A DNA stretch of 5,857 nt from Calditrichota bacterium. Lineage in GTDB: Bacteria > Electryoneota > RPQS01. Below the pieces are notes generated by a model. It ran no database searches. It saw only the letters and a program-made list of their open reading frames with translations, and was not told the origin of the DNA. Location of the stretch: positions 1-5,857 of the forward strand of contig JAGVEU010000268.1 in assembly GCA_020057985.1 (NCBI GenBank), read 5' to 3'. Positions 4,456 to 5,857 of this stretch are shown in pieces; within the stretch, counting starts at the first letter, position 1; each line of letters begins with the position of its first letter. The position numbers and the translations under genes are program-made.

Positions 4456-5857
4456 TTATTCCTCCGCCTGTTCACGGATTCCGAATTTCTTTAGCCGGTA
4501 GCGCAGTGTCTCGCGGGTGAGCCGCAGGAATCTTGCAGCAGCAGATGCGTTGTTGTTGCAGTGCCGCATGGCAATGCGCAGCAACTGTTTCTCAACGTCC
4601 TCGAAATTCACTCCGTGATTGGGAACCTTGATCTCGAAACCGGTCACGTCCGGAGCCAAATCTTCCGCAACCTGAGCTTCCGCGTGTACCGGATTGGGCA
4701 GATGGGATTTGATGGCAAGATCCACAGGTTGAATGTACTCGCTCGACTCGATTAAGACGGCGCGCTCGATGACATTGCGCAACTCGCGGATGTTGCCCGG
4801 CCATTCATAGGCAAGCAATGCATCACGCGCTGCCGGAGCAATGCCCTTTACTTGTCTTCCGAACTCACGATTGAAGTGCTTAATATAGTGATAGGCAATC
4901 TCAAGAATGTCGTCACCGCGTTCGCGCAGAGCCGGTAGATGAATCGAGAACACATTTAGCCGGTAGAAGAGATCGCGCCGAAATCTACCCGCCGCAAGCA
5001 TGCTCTGCAAGTTTGCGTTGGTCGCGGCAATCAATCGAAACTGCACTGTGATGGGAGTCGTTCCGCCCAGCCGGCGAAAACTGCGCTCTTCAAGTACCTT
5101 GAGCAACTTCACCTGAAGATTGGGAGGCATTTCGCCGATCTCATCGAGAAAGAAAGTTCCCGCCGATGCTGTTTCCAGCAATCCGCGCTTGCGTTGCTTG
5201 GCATCCGTAAATGCGCCCTTTTCGAAGCCGAACAACTCCGATTCCAGCAGAGTCTCAGGCATCGCCGCACAGTTGATTTCCACGAACGGCTCTTTGGCAT
5301 TGGAACTGGCGATGTGGATGGCGTGCGCAACCAACTCTTTGCCTGTTCCTGAATCTCCGGTCAGCAGCACGGTTGCAAACGGGACCTCTGCTACTTTGCG
5401 CGCCGTGGAGATCACCTCTTTCATTGACGGACACTGGCCGATAAGCTGATCGAAACCATACGATGCCTTGCGCGCGTGACTGACTCGATCCAGTTCCTTG
5501 TCCTTCTTGACGGTAGCCAAACCGCGTTCAACGAGCAGCATGAGCTTTTCAAGGTTGAGTGGTTTGCCGAGATAGTCAAAGGCTCCCTGCTTCATGGCTT
5601 CCACGGCTCGTTCCGGCGACGCTTGCCCGCTGATAATCAGCGCGGGATGACGCGGATGGGTCGCATGAATCCTCTGCAGAAGTTCGACGCCATCATACGC
5701 GCCGGGCAGTCCGACGTCAATGATCGAAAGATCGGGCAACAGACTATTGAACTGCGAAAGTCCGCCTTCGCCGTCTTCTGCTTCAATGACTTCGTAGTCG
5801 TTTTTTTCCGCCGCTTCGCGAATGACTTCCCGAATGTCGTTGTCATCATCAACGACC
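4456..5857 (-). CDS. NtrC-family sigma-54-dependent response regulator (N-terminus outside window)
   Basis: The frame stays open to the window edge, giving 466 visible residues. It begins inside the first receiver strand (VVDDD), so only a few codons are missing. Numbered from the edge, the receiver has the acidic pair Asp3-Asp5, phospho-acceptor Asp47 (SIIDVGLPG), Ser76 (IISGQ) and Lys98 (GKPL). The AAA+ domain follows: Walker A GDSGTGKE (167-174), GAFTDA (214-219) in the sigma-54-contacting loop, Walker B FFLDE (235-239), sensor I with AATNAN, arginine-finger region FRRDLFYRLNVF, and WPGNIRELRN (352-361). A Fis-type helix-turn-helix occupies about 422-460 (NNASAAARFLRLTRETLRYRLKK). Family knowledge says that phosphorylation drives oligomerisation, and that ATP hydrolysis then remodels sigma-54 RNA polymerase bound at -24/-12 promoters. 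Asp replaces the usual fifth-position Gly of GAFTGA. The neighbouring lipoprotein genes carry sigma-54 promoters and are likely targets. The cognate kinase is not in the window and may lie further upstream. The exact subfamily name cannot be assigned. Confidence 0.95.
   Translation of the reverse strand, partial: VVDDDNDIREVIREAAEKNDYEVIEAEDGEGGLSQFNSLLPDLSIIDVGLPGAYDGVELLQRIHATHPRHPALIISGQASPERAVEAMKQGAFDYLGKPLNLEKLMLLVERGLATVKKDKELDRVSHARKASYGFDQLIGQCPSMKEVISTARKVAEVPFATVLLTGDSGTGKELVAHAIHIASSNAKEPFVEINCAAMPETLLESELFGFEKGAFTDAKQRKRGLLETASAGTFFLDEIGEMPPNLQVKLLKVLEERSFRRLGGTTPITVQFRLIAATNANLQSMLAAGRFRRDLFYRLNVFSIHLPALRERGDDILEIAYHYIKHFNREFGRQVKGIAPAARDALLAYEWPGNIRELRNVIERAVLIESSEYIQPVDLAIKSHLPNPVHAEAQVAEDLAPDVTGFEIKVPNHGVNFEDVEKQLLRIAMRHCNNNASAAARFLRLTRETLRYRLKKFGIREQAEE

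Noticed and set aside
4249..4494. Open frame of 81 codons on the + strand
   Set aside because: It crosses the enhancer region, the GC-rich palindrome and the 3' end of the regulator gene, and has no recognisable features.
5109..5449. Open frames on both strands inside the regulator gene
   Set aside because: They are out-of-frame shadows of the AAA+ domain, which is unmistakable in the - strand frame ending at 4456.

Overview
The window looks like chromosome from an uncultured-type member of the FCB (Fibrobacteres-Chlorobi-Bacteroidetes) superphylum or a neighbouring candidate phylum. The main clue is two C-terminal domains with the 'NPFNPST' signature of type IX secretion (T9SS) sorting tails. 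Mixed GC content, abundant GC-rich hairpins and an NtrC-type regulator beside sigma-54 promoters fit a candidate-phylum lineage better than a classic Bacteroidetes. No marker gene allows a firmer placement.

Layout. At the left, on the + strand, is a secreted beta-propeller protein with sialidase-type Asp-box repeats and a T9SS tail (117-1799). It is followed by a 97-bp imperfect palindrome (1857-1953) and a strong terminator (1989-2026). All remaining genes lie on the - strand. From right to left they are a sigma-54 activating response regulator whose first few codons are outside the window (4456-5857), two tandem paralogous lipoproteins of about 200 residues with a ZU5-like core (3509-4102 and 2583-3182), and a decayed fragment ending in an orphan T9SS sorting domain (2055 to about 2442).

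The most interesting point is regulatory. Each lipoprotein gene has a sigma-54 (-24/-12) promoter match with exact GG-N10-GC spacing, about 41-44 nt upstream of its start codon. A nearly identical 31-bp block (27/31) covers each -24 element and carries a dyad-symmetric site just upstream. About 100-120 bp further upstream each gene has another shared block with repeated TTTGARCCA-like elements, at the distance usual for enhancer sites of NtrC-type activators. The next gene upstream encodes just such an activator. The simplest reading is a small local regulon: a sensor kinase outside the window phosphorylates the regulator, which binds the upstream repeats and drives two lipoprotein genes through RNA polymerase with sigma-54. 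The lipoproteins' role is unknown.

Stretches without genes. 3183-3508 holds the 5' UTR, sigma-54 promoter and candidate enhancer region of the downstream lipoprotein gene, plus the terminator of the upstream one. 4103-4455 holds the matching control region of the upstream lipoprotein gene and a GC-rich palindromic element (4361-4430). 1800-2054 holds the palindrome and terminator. 2443-2582 holds another hairpin with a + strand T-tract. I saw no tRNA, rRNA, CRISPR array or insertion sequence.
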